Shown here one piece after another: positions 1 through 8,788 of a stretch of DNA of 64,000 nucleotides. Below the pieces are notes generated by a model. It was given only the letters and a program-made list of their open reading frames with translations, was not told the DNA's origin and searched no databases. Both the position numbers and the translations under genes were made by a program. Numbering within the stretch: the stretch's first letter is position 1; every line of letters starts with the position of its first letter. This DNA is from Sphingobacteriales bacterium (GTDB taxonomy: Bacteria; Bacteroidota; Bacteroidia; Chitinophagales; UBA2359): positions 302,176 through 366,175 of the forward strand of contig JADJTE010000006.1 in assembly GCA_016711295.1 (NCBI GenBank), read 5' to 3'.

Positions 1-1
1 C

Positions 2-160
2 AAGCCCGTATTGCGCCACCGCCTTATGTTAAGCCCCGAACGCGAAATGGACGGCACCAACGCCGATGAGGTGGTAAGCGCCATTATGCGCGGTATCGAG
101 TGCCCCGATAAGAAATTGAAAGTGGAAAACGACACACGTGTTCAATCAACGCTCGTCTAA
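2..160 (+). CDS. MoxR-family AAA+ ATPase, C-terminal fragment
   Basis: Only the last 52 codons are inside the window; the gene begins upstream of base 1 and ends at TAA 158-160. The visible residues include VLRHRLMLSPEREMDG followed by a short helix ending GIECPDK, which matches the C-terminal lid of MoxR-type AAA+ ATPases (the LRHRI-LSPE-E-EG signature). MoxR proteins act as chaperone-like ATPases and often sit beside VWA-domain or aerotolerance (Bat) genes in this phylum. The catalytic Walker motifs lie outside the window, so the family call rests on the lid alone. Confidence 0.7.
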   Translation, partial: KPVLRHRLMLSPEREMDGTNADEVVSAIMRGIECPDKKLKVENDTRVQSTLV

Positions 161-265
161 GTAGTAATAACAATCACTTAAAAAAAGATAACCGTATTAT
201 GTATTGCGCACTACCCGATTCTATTTTTTCATTGCTCGATTAGTAGTGCCAAACCCCTATTTCCT

Positions 266-1153
266 ATGGAAGTTTTTTTTGAACTAATAAGTAATTATTT
301 TTCGACCGTTCCCGTACAATGGAACGATTTTTTGGCTAATTTCCCACGCTATTTGCCTATTATCGGTATGCTCATCGTCATCGAGAGCTTATTATCGGTC
401 GATAATGCAGCGGTATTGGCTACTATGGTCATGGATTTGCCCCAAAAACAACGCGAAAAAGCCCTAAAATATGGCATTATCGGCGCGTATGTATTTAGGG
501 GCATCTGCCTCGTTTTGGCGGGTTTTCTTATCACCGTATGGTGGCTCAAACCCTTGGGTGGGCTTTATTTGCTGTGGTTGGTGTGGGATTGGTACAAGAC
601 CAAACAAACACCCCAAACCGAAGACGACTTGTTAGACAAGCAAAGCAATTGGTTTTATCGAATGACCGTAGGCAAAATAGGCAATTTTTGGGCAACCGTT
701 GCCTTAGTAGAACTCATGGACTTGGCTTTTTCGATAGACAACGTATTTGCGGCTGTTGCGTTTTCTAAAAACATTATCGTCATTTGGCTGGGCGTATTTA
801 TAGGTATACTGACCATGCGCTTTGTTGCACAAGGCTTTGTGCGCCTCATGGAACGCTACCCATTCCTCGAAGCCTGCGCCTTTGCTGTTATCGGTATTTT
901 GGGCTTGAAATTGCTATTTTCTGTCTATGGGCATTATGCTCCTTGTTCTAATATTACCTTGTTTATGGAGGGCAACCACGCCTGCCTCGAATCGCAGGGG
1001 CTGCCCATACCCGAAGGGCATAGCATGGTGTGGGGCGATGTCATTACATCTATAGTCACCATCTCTATTTTTGTCTTGCCTATCCTCAGCAGTTGGCTGT
1101 TCAACTTTCCCCAACGGCATATCAACTCTGCTGAGAATGATGGTACGGTGTGA
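266..1153 (+). CDS. TerC-family integral membrane protein
   Basis: A complete 295-residue membrane protein of the TerC/Alx family, which is linked to tellurite resistance and to manganese or calcium export across the inner membrane. Two family signatures with conserved acidic residues are visible: ESLLSVDNAAVLATM near residue 40 and MDLAFSIDNVFAAVAF near residue 155, each inside a hydrophobic segment. About seven transmembrane segments can be drawn. Length is within the family's usual range. The ATG at 266 follows an AT-rich leader, with no clear Shine-Dalgarno sequence, as usual in Bacteroidota. It stands alone, 36 bases before the sigma factor gene. The ion transported cannot be told from the sequence. 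Confidence 0.9.
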   Translation: MEVFFELISNYFSTVPVQWNDFLANFPRYLPIIGMLIVIESLLSVDNAAVLATMVMDLPQKQREKALKYGIIGAYVFRGICLVLAGFLITVWWLKPLGGLYLLWLVWDWYKTKQTPQTEDDLLDKQSNWFYRMTVGKIGNFWATVALVELMDLAFSIDNVFAAVAFSKNIIVIWLGVFIGILTMRFVAQGFVRLMERYPFLEACAFAVIGILGLKLLFSVYGHYAPCSNITLFMEGNHACLESQGLPIPEGHSMVWGDVITSIVTISIFVLPILSSWLFNFPQRHINSAENDGTV

Positions 1154-1188
1154 CGCTAATACATTATTAGCGTCTTTCAAATGTACTT

Positions 1189-1791
1189 GTGTCTAACCGA
1201 ATTACCATACCCAATAAAGAAGACATTAAACAACTAAACGATAGGCAACTAATAGACCGCATAATAAGTAGCGGCGATACGGCTTTGTTTAGTGTCTTAT
1301 ATGACCGTTATGCCAATAAGGTATATCGGAAGTGTATCGGTATGGTCAGAAACAAAGACGATGCCCAAGATTTGGCACACGATATATTAGTCAAAGCATT
1401 TTTGAATATATCTAACTTCGAGGGCAATTCTACCTTTTCTACTTGGATATATGCTATTAGCTATAACCAATGCATAGATTTTCTGCGCCAACGCCAAAAG
1501 CTGCCCACCAACGATTACGAAGAAAGCGACAACCTGCTCAATTACCAAGACGACGATACGCAAATAGCCGAAAAAGAATTGTTCGAAATGGGTGTAGAGC
1601 GCCTAAACCTGCTCATATACCAACTCAGTGAAGACGACCGCGCCATTTTGCTGATGAAATACCAAGACGGGATGTCGATAGATAATATAATTCTCGTACT
1701 AAACGTCACAGAAAGTGCCGTCAAAATGCGCCTCAAACGCGACCGCGAACGGCTACGGAAACGCAACGAAAAACTATTTGGCAAAAGTTAA
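1189..1791 (+). CDS. ECF-type RNA polymerase sigma factor
   Basis: A 200-residue sigma-70 family protein of the extracytoplasmic-function class. Region 2 spans roughly residues 30-100 (LYDRYANKVYRKC, then QDLAHDILVKAF and STWIYAISYNQCIDFLRQ), and region 4 spans roughly 140-195 (LSEDDRAILLMKYQDGMS, then a helix-turn-helix ending SAVKMRLKRDRERLRKR). The best start is the GTG at 1189; no in-frame ATG lies nearby. No transmembrane anti-sigma gene follows, only a small soluble protein (1901-2105), so the controlling signal is unknown. Confidence 0.92.
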   Translation: MSNRITIPNKEDIKQLNDRQLIDRIISSGDTALFSVLYDRYANKVYRKCIGMVRNKDDAQDLAHDILVKAFLNISNFEGNSTFSTWIYAISYNQCIDFLRQRQKLPTNDYEESDNLLNYQDDDTQIAEKELFEMGVERLNLLIYQLSEDDRAILLMKYQDGMSIDNIILVLNVTESAVKMRLKRDRERLRKRNEKLFGKS

Positions 1792-1900
1792 ATGACCATC
1801 GCACATCGGCGAGGCGACACCTATTAGCAGTGGCAGTAGCTCGCTCTTTCTTGGAACAGTATTTTCATTTTGCGCACCCACACCCTCTAATGCCTGCATT

Positions 1901-2105
1901 ATGATACCACCTGAACAAAACAACCCATTCCTTTCGCTCGTACCTACCGATACGCTGCCCGAAAGCCATAAAGAGCAAGTACTTAATACCTAAGTACAAC
2001 CAAATTTTTGCTCGAATTTGTCGATTTGTTCACCTTCCGACAAGCAGAAGCCAACGCCGCCATGCTTACTACCCTTTTATACCCCCCAACAACGAAAATC
2101 AATAA
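1901..2105 (+). CDS. small hypothetical protein downstream of the sigma factor, broken frame
   Basis: A plausible small protein of about 68 residues begins at ATG 1901 (MIPPEQNNPFLSLV) but meets a stop at 1991. In the next frame the sequence continues sensibly as KFLLEFVDLFTFRQAEANAAML. Adding one C to the C-run near 2082-2087 would then give YPPNNENQ and a stop at 2103-2105, just before the channel gene. Both breaks can be explained by one-base indels. I know no function for it; its position suggests co-expression with the sigma factor. It could also be a chance ORF pair. Confidence 0.4.
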
Positions 2106-2121
2106 ATATAACAACAATACG

Positions 2122-2950
2122 ATGCACGAAATAATGTCTTACAAAGAGGTGCTGATGTCGTCGCTCCAAACCTTTGCCCAGCAAGCTATGGGCACGTTGT
2201 CAACTGTGTTGGGAGCTATCATATTGCTACTGATAGGTTGGTGGGTAGCACGCACCCTTGCCTATCTCTGCAACAAATTATTGCAATTGGTCAAATTTGA
2301 CCAATTTGCCGAGCGCGTCAAAATGGGCGATATGCTCAAAAAAAGCAAATGTAACCCTAAGCCCTTCAAACCTGTTGAGCCGCACGCTATATTGGGTGGT
2401 CATCTTGCTGTTTGTTGTCACAGCAACAGACAAACTCGGTTGGTCTATCGTATCGGAGCAAATCGGCAAATTGATAGCATTTCTGCCTACGCTGTTGAGC
2501 GGCATGGTCTTATTTATTTTAGGCTCTTTCATTGCGGGTTTTATCCGCGACATACTCGCCGCCGCTACTTCATCGATGGGCATCAGCGCAGGGCGTTTGG
2601 TGAGCGGTTTTGTGTTCTATTTCCTGATGGCTATCGTAACCCTTACGACCCTCAACCAAATAGGCATCGATACAACCATTATTACCTCCAACGTAGTGAT
2701 GATAGTAGGAGCTATCCTGCTATCGGCAAGCATCTCTTACGGCTTTGCCTCGCGCGATATTATGAGCAATATGCTCGCCTCCTTTTTTAGCCGAAAAACC
2801 TTTATCGTAGGGCAAACTATACGCTTAGATGATATACAAGGCGTTATTGTCAAAACCGATACCATCGCTATTACCGTACAAACCGATACCGATTTGGTCG
2901 TAATTCCTACCAAAGACCTCATCAGCAACCGCGTGCATATTATACAATAA
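2122..2950 (+). CDS. MscS-like mechanosensitive channel-type membrane protein (one frameshift)
   Basis: Restored length is about 275 residues. ATG 2122 gives an amphipathic start and a first membrane segment (LGAIILLLIGWWVARTLAYL), then two or three further segments, then a cytoplasmic beta domain near the end (SFFSRKTFIVGQTIRLDDIQG, TDLVVIPTKDLISNRVH) typical of MscS-family proteins. Such channels open under membrane tension and release solutes during osmotic downshock. The frame breaks in an A7 run at 2338-2344; six A's would join MLKK directly to ANVTLSPSNLLSRTLYW. The protein is short and shows MscS-like topology, but gating cannot be inferred. Confidence 0.8.
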
Positions 2951-3338
2951 GGCGATGTAAAGGTAATTATTGGTCTCCGATTTTTTAGTTGGTAATGCGT
3001 TAAATGTAAGGCTGTTTTTTGATGATAAAAAGCTTATGGCGTATACGATTTAGAAGCTACTTAACCCTACATTTGAGGCAGCACCACTACTCATCTCGCC
3101 CGTCTTTTGTAAGTCGCTGCCTTACAGAATACGGGCGATGAGTAGTTTGGCTACGGGTAATTTTTTAGTAGTGCTCGATTAGGGGTATGATTGCTTGTCT
3201 TTGCGGTCTGGGTGGCGAACTATGTTAAGTGATAAAGAATTTGAGTTATTCAAGGGTCATCAGTATTGTGATAACCCTGACCGTACTTGCTATAAGAATT
3301 GATTCGTCCCGATGCAGTACTTTTTGAAAAGAAATACC
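2951..3338. other. Intergenic stretch with an imperfect hairpin
   Basis: No convincing gene is seen between the channel gene and the MITE at 3339. An imperfect inverted repeat pairs CTACTCATCTCGCCCGT (3087-3103) with ACGGGCGATGAGTAG (3131-3145); it could be a terminator arm or the remains of another short mobile repeat. No T-tract follows directly. From the MITE to valS (3461-3680) I see only the valS promoter and a 38-codon ORF that looks like chance. Confidence 0.4.
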
Positions 3339-3460
3339 GTAACTATTTAGCCTTGTAGGGGAAATAGCCATTTCTAATCGAATATGCAGCGATGTCAGGC
3401 ATTATTAGATAAGTATTGCTTATTACCCCATACCCAAAACCCTATACCCTAAATGGTTAC
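3339..3460. mobile_element. MITE family A, copy A1, with 8-bp target duplication
   Basis: A 122-bp element starting GTAACTATTTAG and ending CTAAATGGTTAC, near-perfect 12-bp terminal inverted repeats. It is flanked by an exact 8-bp direct repeat, GAAATACC, at 3331-3338 and 3461-3468. It carries no ORF. Related copies sit at 8287, 26034, 53360 and 60861, and longer elements with the same termini at 50697 and 56311. The target duplication shows transposition rather than a plain dispersed repeat. Confidence 0.88.
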
Positions 3461-3595
3461 GAAATACCTAAAAAAAATCCCCTGCTATGGCACAAGGATT
3501 AGTAGACAAACTACTGACGGTCAAAGAATTATTATTTTGTAGGATACCCAGACCATCTATGCTTCAATCGAACACTACTGATATTTTAGGGTGCT

Positions 3596-3625
3596 TGCAA
3601 TAATCGGCATAAACTACTATCTTTG
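3596..3625 (+). promoter_or_regulatory. Bacteroidota-type promoter of valS
   Basis: TTG at 3596-3598 and TATCTTTG at 3618-3625 match the -33 (TTG) and -7 (TAnnTTTG) elements of the phylum's main sigma factor with a 19-base spacer. The valS ATG lies 56 bases downstream. Confidence 0.6.
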
Positions 3626-3680
3626 TGGGTTCAAAACTTTTGCCCTTACTTTTTTTATCCTACCCAACCCATCTTTGATA

Positions 3681-6346
3681 ATGGAAGCCAAATATTCGCC
3701 CCAAGCCGTAGAAGCCAAATGGTATGCTCATTGGCAGCAGAAAGGTTATTTCCGCTCAACACCCGACCCCAAGCGCGAACCTTATACCATAGTTATTCCT
3801 CCGCCCAACGTGACGGGCATTTTGCACATGGGGCACATGCTCAACAATACCATTCAAGACGTATTGATACGCCGCGCCCGTATGCAGGGCAAAAACGCAC
3901 TTTGGGTACCAGGCACTGACCACGCCAGCATCGCTACCGAAGCCAAAGTAGTAGGCATGTTGCGTGAAAGAGGCATCAAAAAATCCGATTTAAGCCGCGA
4001 TAACTTTTTGCAATATGCTTGGGAGTGGAAACAGAAATATGGCGGTATTATTTTAGAGCAACTCAAAAAATTAGGTGCGTCGTGCGATTGGGAACGCACC
4101 GCTTTTACGATGGACGATGCTTATTATCGTGCGGTCATACGTGTTTTTGTCGATTTGTATCGCAAAGGGCATATCTATCGCGGTTTGCGCATCGTCAATT
4201 GGGACTGTGAAGCCCTCACAACCATATCAAACGAAGAAGTGAGGTATGCCGAAGGAGGCGAAGCAGCTACACTCCACTACATACAATATCCTATTGCCGA
4301 TGACATAGACCAATGGATTACGATAGCCACCCAGCGCCCCGAAACCATCATGGGCGACGTAGCCATTGCCGTCAATCCTAAGGACCCGCGCTACCAAGCC
4401 CTATTGGGCAAGCACGCCTTGGTGCCGCTCATCAATCGCCGCATACCTATCATAGCCGACGAATATGTCGAAATAGAATTTGGCACGGGTTGCCTCAAAG
4501 TTACGCCCGCCCACGCAAGCGAAGACTACGAAATAGGCTTGCGCCACAATCTACCCATCATAGATACCCTCAATGCCAACGGCACGCTCAATGAATTGTG
4601 CGAACTGCCCGAATATGTGGGTAAAGACCGTTTTTGGGTGCGCGACCATATCGTCGAACGCCTGCGCGAGGATGGCTATTTGGTCAAAAGCGAATCGTTT
4701 ATTACGCGCGTCGGTCGCTCGGAGCGCACCAACAGCATCGTAGAGCCGAAATTGTCGCTGCAATGGTTTATATCCATGAAAAAATTATGCGATCCTGCCC
4801 TCGAAAACGTAGTAAATGGCAATATCAACCTATATCCCGACAAATTTAAAAATACCTATCGGCATTGGATGGAAAACGTGCGCGATTGGTGCATCTCGCG
4901 CCAATTGTGGTGGGGACATCGCATACCTGCTTATTTCTATGGCAAGGGCGATGACGATTTTGTGGTTGCCGAAACCTTAGACGAAGCACTTAGCCTTGCC
5001 CAACACGCCAGCGGCAACAAGCAATTGACCGCCGCCGACCTCCGCCAAGATGACGACGTATTAGATACATGGGCTTCGTCATGGCTTTGGCCTATTGCCG
5101 TATTTGACGGCTACGAAAATTATAGCTTTGCCGATGGCAAAATCCAGCAGCCGACCAAAGATTTGGCGTATTATTACCCCACATCGGTATTGGTGACAGC
5201 ACCCGAAATCTTGTTCTTCTGGGTAGCGCGTATGATTATTGCGGGGTATGAATATATGGGCGACAAACCTTTCAAAGATGTCTATCTGACGGGTATCGTG
5301 CGCGATAAATTAGGGCGCAAAATGTCCAAATCACTCGGCAACTCTCCCGACCCATTACTGCTCATCGACCAATATAGTGCGGACGGAGTGCGGACGGGTA
5401 TGCTGTTTTCATCTCCTGCCGGCAACGATTTGCCCTTCGACGAAAAACTGTGCGAACAAGGGCGCAATTTCTGCAACAAACTCTGGAATGCCGCCCGCTT
5501 GGTCAAAGGTTGGCAGCTAAGCCCCAATACGCAAAACCCCGATACGCTGCCCGTTATTGCTTGGTTCGAGCAAAAACTGCGCCGCACCATAGCCGATATG
5601 GACGCGGCGTATGACCAATACAAACTATCAGAAGCCCTCAAAACATTGTATAGTTTTGTATGGGACGATTTTTGCGCTGCTTACTTAGAATTGGTCAAAC
5701 CCGACTACGAACAGCCGATAGATAGCCATACCTATACCCAAACCATCGCGTTTTTCGACCAATTATTGCGGCTATTACACCCATTTATGCCCTTTATCAC
5801 CGAAGAGCTATACCACTTGCTCGACAACCGTGCCGACGGCAACGACATCATCATAGCACCATATCCCAAAGGTGGCAATGCCGATGAACGTGCCATAGCC
5901 CAAGGCGACGCAGCCTTAGAACTGATGAGCAAATTGCGCGATTTGCGCGTAAAAACCAATATCAAACCCCGCGAGCCCTTAGCCGTACACGCCAAAGTAG
6001 CCGATGCGGGTTTGTATCGCGACTTCGCGCCCTTGCTGCGCAAAAAAGCCTTTATGAGCGAATTGGTATTTACCGATACCGAACCCGCAGGAGCTTCGGC
6101 AATGCTGGTGGGCAACGATACTTTCTATATCATCACGGGCGACCGAATCAATGCCGACGAAGAACGCGCTCGCCTGCAAAAAGAATTGGACTATAATTTG
6201 GGCTTCCGCGAAATTACGCTAAAAAACTCGGCAACGAAAAATTTGTCAGCAGTGCTCCCGCTGCTGTCATCGAGAAAGAACGCCAAAAATTGTCCGATGC
6301 CGAAAATAAAATACGACAATTGCAAGAGAGTTTGGCGCGTTTGTAG
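3681..6346 (+). CDS. valS: Valyl-tRNA synthetase (one frameshift near the 3' end)
   Basis: Class I aminoacyl-tRNA synthetase charging tRNA-Val. The HIGH-type motif is in PPNVTGILHMGHMLNN near residue 45 and the KMSKS loop in LGRKMSKSLGN near residue 535; the editing domain lies between them, and the C-terminal coiled-coil tRNA-binding arm closes the protein. The start is ATG 3681 (MEAKYSPQAVEAKWY), preferred over upstream GTG 3591 because it matches the family N-terminus. The frame breaks in the A6 run at 6221-6226; one more A restores KKLGNEKFVSSAPAAVIEK and the coiled coil to TAG at 6344-6346, giving about 888 residues, the normal length. Confidence 0.95.
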
Positions 6347-6384
6347 TAGCCGAATCTGATGTTTTAAGCACTGATAACATACAA

Positions 6385-6416
6385 CCACAACCGTTGTTAG
6401 AGAGCAACGGTTGTGG
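6385..6416. terminator. Hairpin between valS and the R-M genes
   Basis: CCACAACCGTTG (6385-6396) pairs perfectly with CAACGGTTGTGG (6405-6416) around an 8-base loop. It lies 39 bases after the restored valS stop, so it probably ends that transcript, although the bases following on the plus strand are A-rich rather than T-rich. Confidence 0.5.
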
Positions 6417-6479
6417 AAAAAGGAGAGCGAATGTCAAAATATTCAAAAATTTTCAATTAACTTATAAATATTGAATAAA

Positions 6480-7463
6480 ATGATAACAGAAAAGAAACTA
6501 AACCAAACACTGCATATAGCAAAGGCTTCAAAAAAAGATGAATTTTATACTAATTTTTCAGACATAGAAAATGAGTTAATTCATTATAAAGAGCACTTTA
6601 AAAATAAAGTGGTTTTTTGTAATTGCGATGACCCCAGAAATAGCAATTTCTTTAATTATTTTGCTTGCAATTTCGAATATTTAGGATTGAAAAAACTAAT
6701 TACAACTTGCTATAAAAATCAAGAGAAAAATTTGTTTGTTCAAGAAAAATCTGAAAATGCTGTATTCCTTGAATACACAGGCGACAAAAATGGAAATAAA
6801 ATTCCTGATATAGAAGAAATTGGCATTAAATACCTCAAGGGAGATGGCGATTTTCGGAGTCAAGAATCTATTGAACTGTTGAAACAATCTGACATTATTG
6901 TAACGAATCCGCCATTCTCCTTATTTAGGGAGTATGTAGGGCAATTAGTAAAATACCAAAAAAAATTTCTAATAATTGGCAATATCAATGCAATAACATA
7001 CAAAGAAATATTTAATCTAATTAAGGAAAATAAGGCTTGGTTAGGAATAAATATGGGTAGAGGCATTTCAGGTTTTATCGTTCCCGACCACTACGAGCTT
7101 TATGGAACAGAGGCTCGTATTGATAGTTCAGGCAATAGAGTAATTTCGCCAAATAATTGCCTATGGTTGACAAATTTAGACACCTCTAAACGACACGAAG
7201 ATATAGTGCTTACTAAAATATATTATGGAAACGAAAGCCAATATCCCAAATTTGATAATTATGATGCTATTAACGTAGACAAAACCAAAGATATTCCTAT
7301 GGATTATGACGGAATTATGGGTGTTCCAATTACTTTTTTGCATAAATTCAACCCCGCACAATTTGAATTAATAAAATTTAGAAAAGGAAATGACGATAAG
7401 GACCTATCAATCAATGGCAAGTGTCCATATTTTAGAATTTTAATCAAGAACAAAAGATTATGA
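6480..7463 (+). CDS. EcoRI-family adenine-specific DNA methyltransferase
   Basis: A complete protein of 327 residues closely following M.EcoRI along its length: SKKDEFYTNFSDIENEL near residue 16, VVFCNCDDPRNSNFF near 45, and the catalytic NPPFSLFREY motif near residue 140. M.EcoRI methylates the inner adenine of GAATTC and protects the host from its partner nuclease. ATG 6480 was chosen because upstream TTG 6471 adds nothing conserved. The stop overlaps the next start in the sequence ATGA (7460-7463), indicating translational coupling to the nuclease gene. The gene is much AT-richer than its neighbours, which suggests horizontal acquisition. Target GAATTC is inferred from the family. Confidence 0.93.
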   Translation: MITEKKLNQTLHIAKASKKDEFYTNFSDIENELIHYKEHFKNKVVFCNCDDPRNSNFFNYFACNFEYLGLKKLITTCYKNQEKNLFVQEKSENAVFLEYTGDKNGNKIPDIEEIGIKYLKGDGDFRSQESIELLKQSDIIVTNPPFSLFREYVGQLVKYQKKFLIIGNINAITYKEIFNLIKENKAWLGINMGRGISGFIVPDHYELYGTEARIDSSGNRVISPNNCLWLTNLDTSKRHEDIVLTKIYYGNESQYPKFDNYDAINVDKTKDIPMDYDGIMGVPITFLHKFNPAQFELIKFRKGNDDKDLSINGKCPYFRILIKNKRL

Positions 7464-8259
7464 ATAAAAAGCAAACAGACCGACTAAGGACTGAAAAGGT
7501 AAAAAGCCAAGGACCAAAAGAAATATTTGGCGAGAATGCCCAAAAACACGATAAATCAGTAAATAGTTTTTCAAAAATTGTTTTTGAAACTTTAAAAGAG
7601 ATTTCCCAAAACTTGAATTCCGTTTCAGAGATAGCATTGAAAAAAAGGAAATCAATGAAAAACTCAATTCTGTTGATTCAAGATTAGGGCTAACCATATT
7701 TGTTGAAAAAGCCTCAATAAAACCCGATGGAGGGATTATTGAGGTTAAAGACAAAAGCGGCAAATGGCGTATTGTTTTAGTTTGTGAAGCAAAACATCAA
7801 GGCAAGGACATTGAAAATATCAGCAAGGGAATTTTAGTTGGCAAAAGCAATAACCAAGAATTAATGGTAGCAGGAAATGCCATTGAACGTTCTCATAAAA
7901 ACATCAATGAAATAAGAAATTTAATGATTGATGAAAAACACTTTCCTTATATTTCATTTTTACAAGGTTCAAATTTTCTTACTGAACCAATCAGGGTAAC
8001 AAAACCCGATGGAACTGAAGTTATCTTAAAACACGACGCAGGTTCTTTAAATAGAATTGATAGGCTAACATCATCTAATTACAGTTTGCCCATCAACCGA
8101 AATAATTGTGAAAACATATTTATATGTATTGATGAAAAATATATTATGCTACAAGCGGTATCCATTTACACAAAACCGACGGAATGGTCTATCGAAGAAA
8201 TGTTGCCAATAATGATAGATGTTGCAATAAGTTCTTTAAGAATTATTGAAGTGATTTGA
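7460..8259 (+). CDS. EcoRI-family type II restriction endonuclease (one frameshift)
   Basis: Restored length is 266 residues against 277 for EcoRI. The N-terminal segment (KVKSQGPKEIFGENAQKHD) and all downstream regions follow EcoRI. The PD-(D/E)XK triad is complete: D90 in KPDGG and E110/K112 in CEAKHQGKD, matching D91, E111 and K113 of EcoRI. The recognition loop GNAIERSHKN is also conserved. The frame breaks at an A7 run (7640-7646); one extra A would join ALKK to KEINEKL. As read, translation stops at 7687 before the catalytic residues. Options are sequencing error (likely, given the window), true inactivation with the methyltransferase kept, or expression by slippage. Confidence 0.9.
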
Positions 8260-8286
8260 TGTAAAGCGAATAAGCGACCTTGCTTT

Positions 8287-8583
8287 ATAACTATTTAGCC
8301 TTGTAGGGGGAACTAATCGAATATGCAGCGATGTCAGACATTATTAGATAACTGATGTTACGCAGAGGCATCTTTCCGCCAATCGGTTTTTACCTGCCAA
8401 AAACGCCGGATTAGCCCCTTAGACCCGCCACAACGATTTTTGAGATAAAATTGGCTTTCTATGCTATAAAAATGCCTCGTTTAAAGGTCGTTTAAACAGC
8501 ATTTTAAGCTATGCTGCGTAACATGAGTTAGATAAGTATTGCTCATTACCCCATACCCAAAACCCTATACCCTAAATAGTTAC
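8287..8583. mobile_element. MITE family A, copy A2, interrupted by a second MITE
   Basis: Begins ATAACTATTTAGCCTTGTAG and ends CTAAATAGTTAC, in the same orientation as copy A1, and is split by a 176-bp insertion at 8352-8527. No 8-bp target duplication is visible at its outer ends, so one flank may have been rearranged. It lies directly after the endonuclease gene. Confidence 0.8.
8352..8527. mobile_element. Nested MITE (family N) with 8-bp target duplication
   Basis: Starts CTGATGTTACGCAG and ends CTGCGTAACATGAG, 14-bp terminal inverted repeats with one mismatch. The 8-bp sequence TTAGATAA stands directly on both sides (8344-8351 and 8528-8535), and uninterrupted copy A1 has this sequence once, so the insertion point is exact. 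No ORF. A different transposase family from that moving family A is implied by the unrelated termini. Confidence 0.85.
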
Positions 8584-8617
8584 GCTGTCCATTTGTATTA
8601 GCATATCCTTTTCGACG

Positions 8618-8743
8618 ATGCGCGGTATTTTTGCGCAAATAATGGCAAATACCGAACTAAACAGCATTATGTTCCCTATCATCAATCCCGACCAATGGGC
8701 GCAAGGCGTATTAGAACAAACAGAAAAGCATCTCTTAGATTAA
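8618..8743 (+). CDS. Short ORF or gene remnant, 41 residues
   Basis: ATG 8618 to TAA 8741-8743. The peptide (MRGIFAQIMANTELNSIMFP, then INPDQWAQGVLEQTEKHLLD) has host-like composition and could be the 3' end of a gene cut off by the MITE that ends at 8583, or a small protein. I do not recognise it. A (CA)n tract follows at 8742-8757. Confidence 0.3.
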   Translation: MRGIFAQIMANTELNSIMFPIINPDQWAQGVLEQTEKHLLD

Positions 8744-8788
8744 CACACACACACACTTTTCCACCACCACTAAGCACCGCAGCACATC

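Noticed and set aside
3487..3603. 38-codon ORF upstream of valS (MAQGLVDKLLTVKELL)
   Set aside because: Too short, no recognisable pattern, and it overlaps the valS promoter.
3591..3680. 30-residue N-terminal extension of ValS from GTG 3591
   Set aside because: It overlaps the promoter element TATCTTTG at 3618-3625, and the family's N-terminus begins at ATG 3681.
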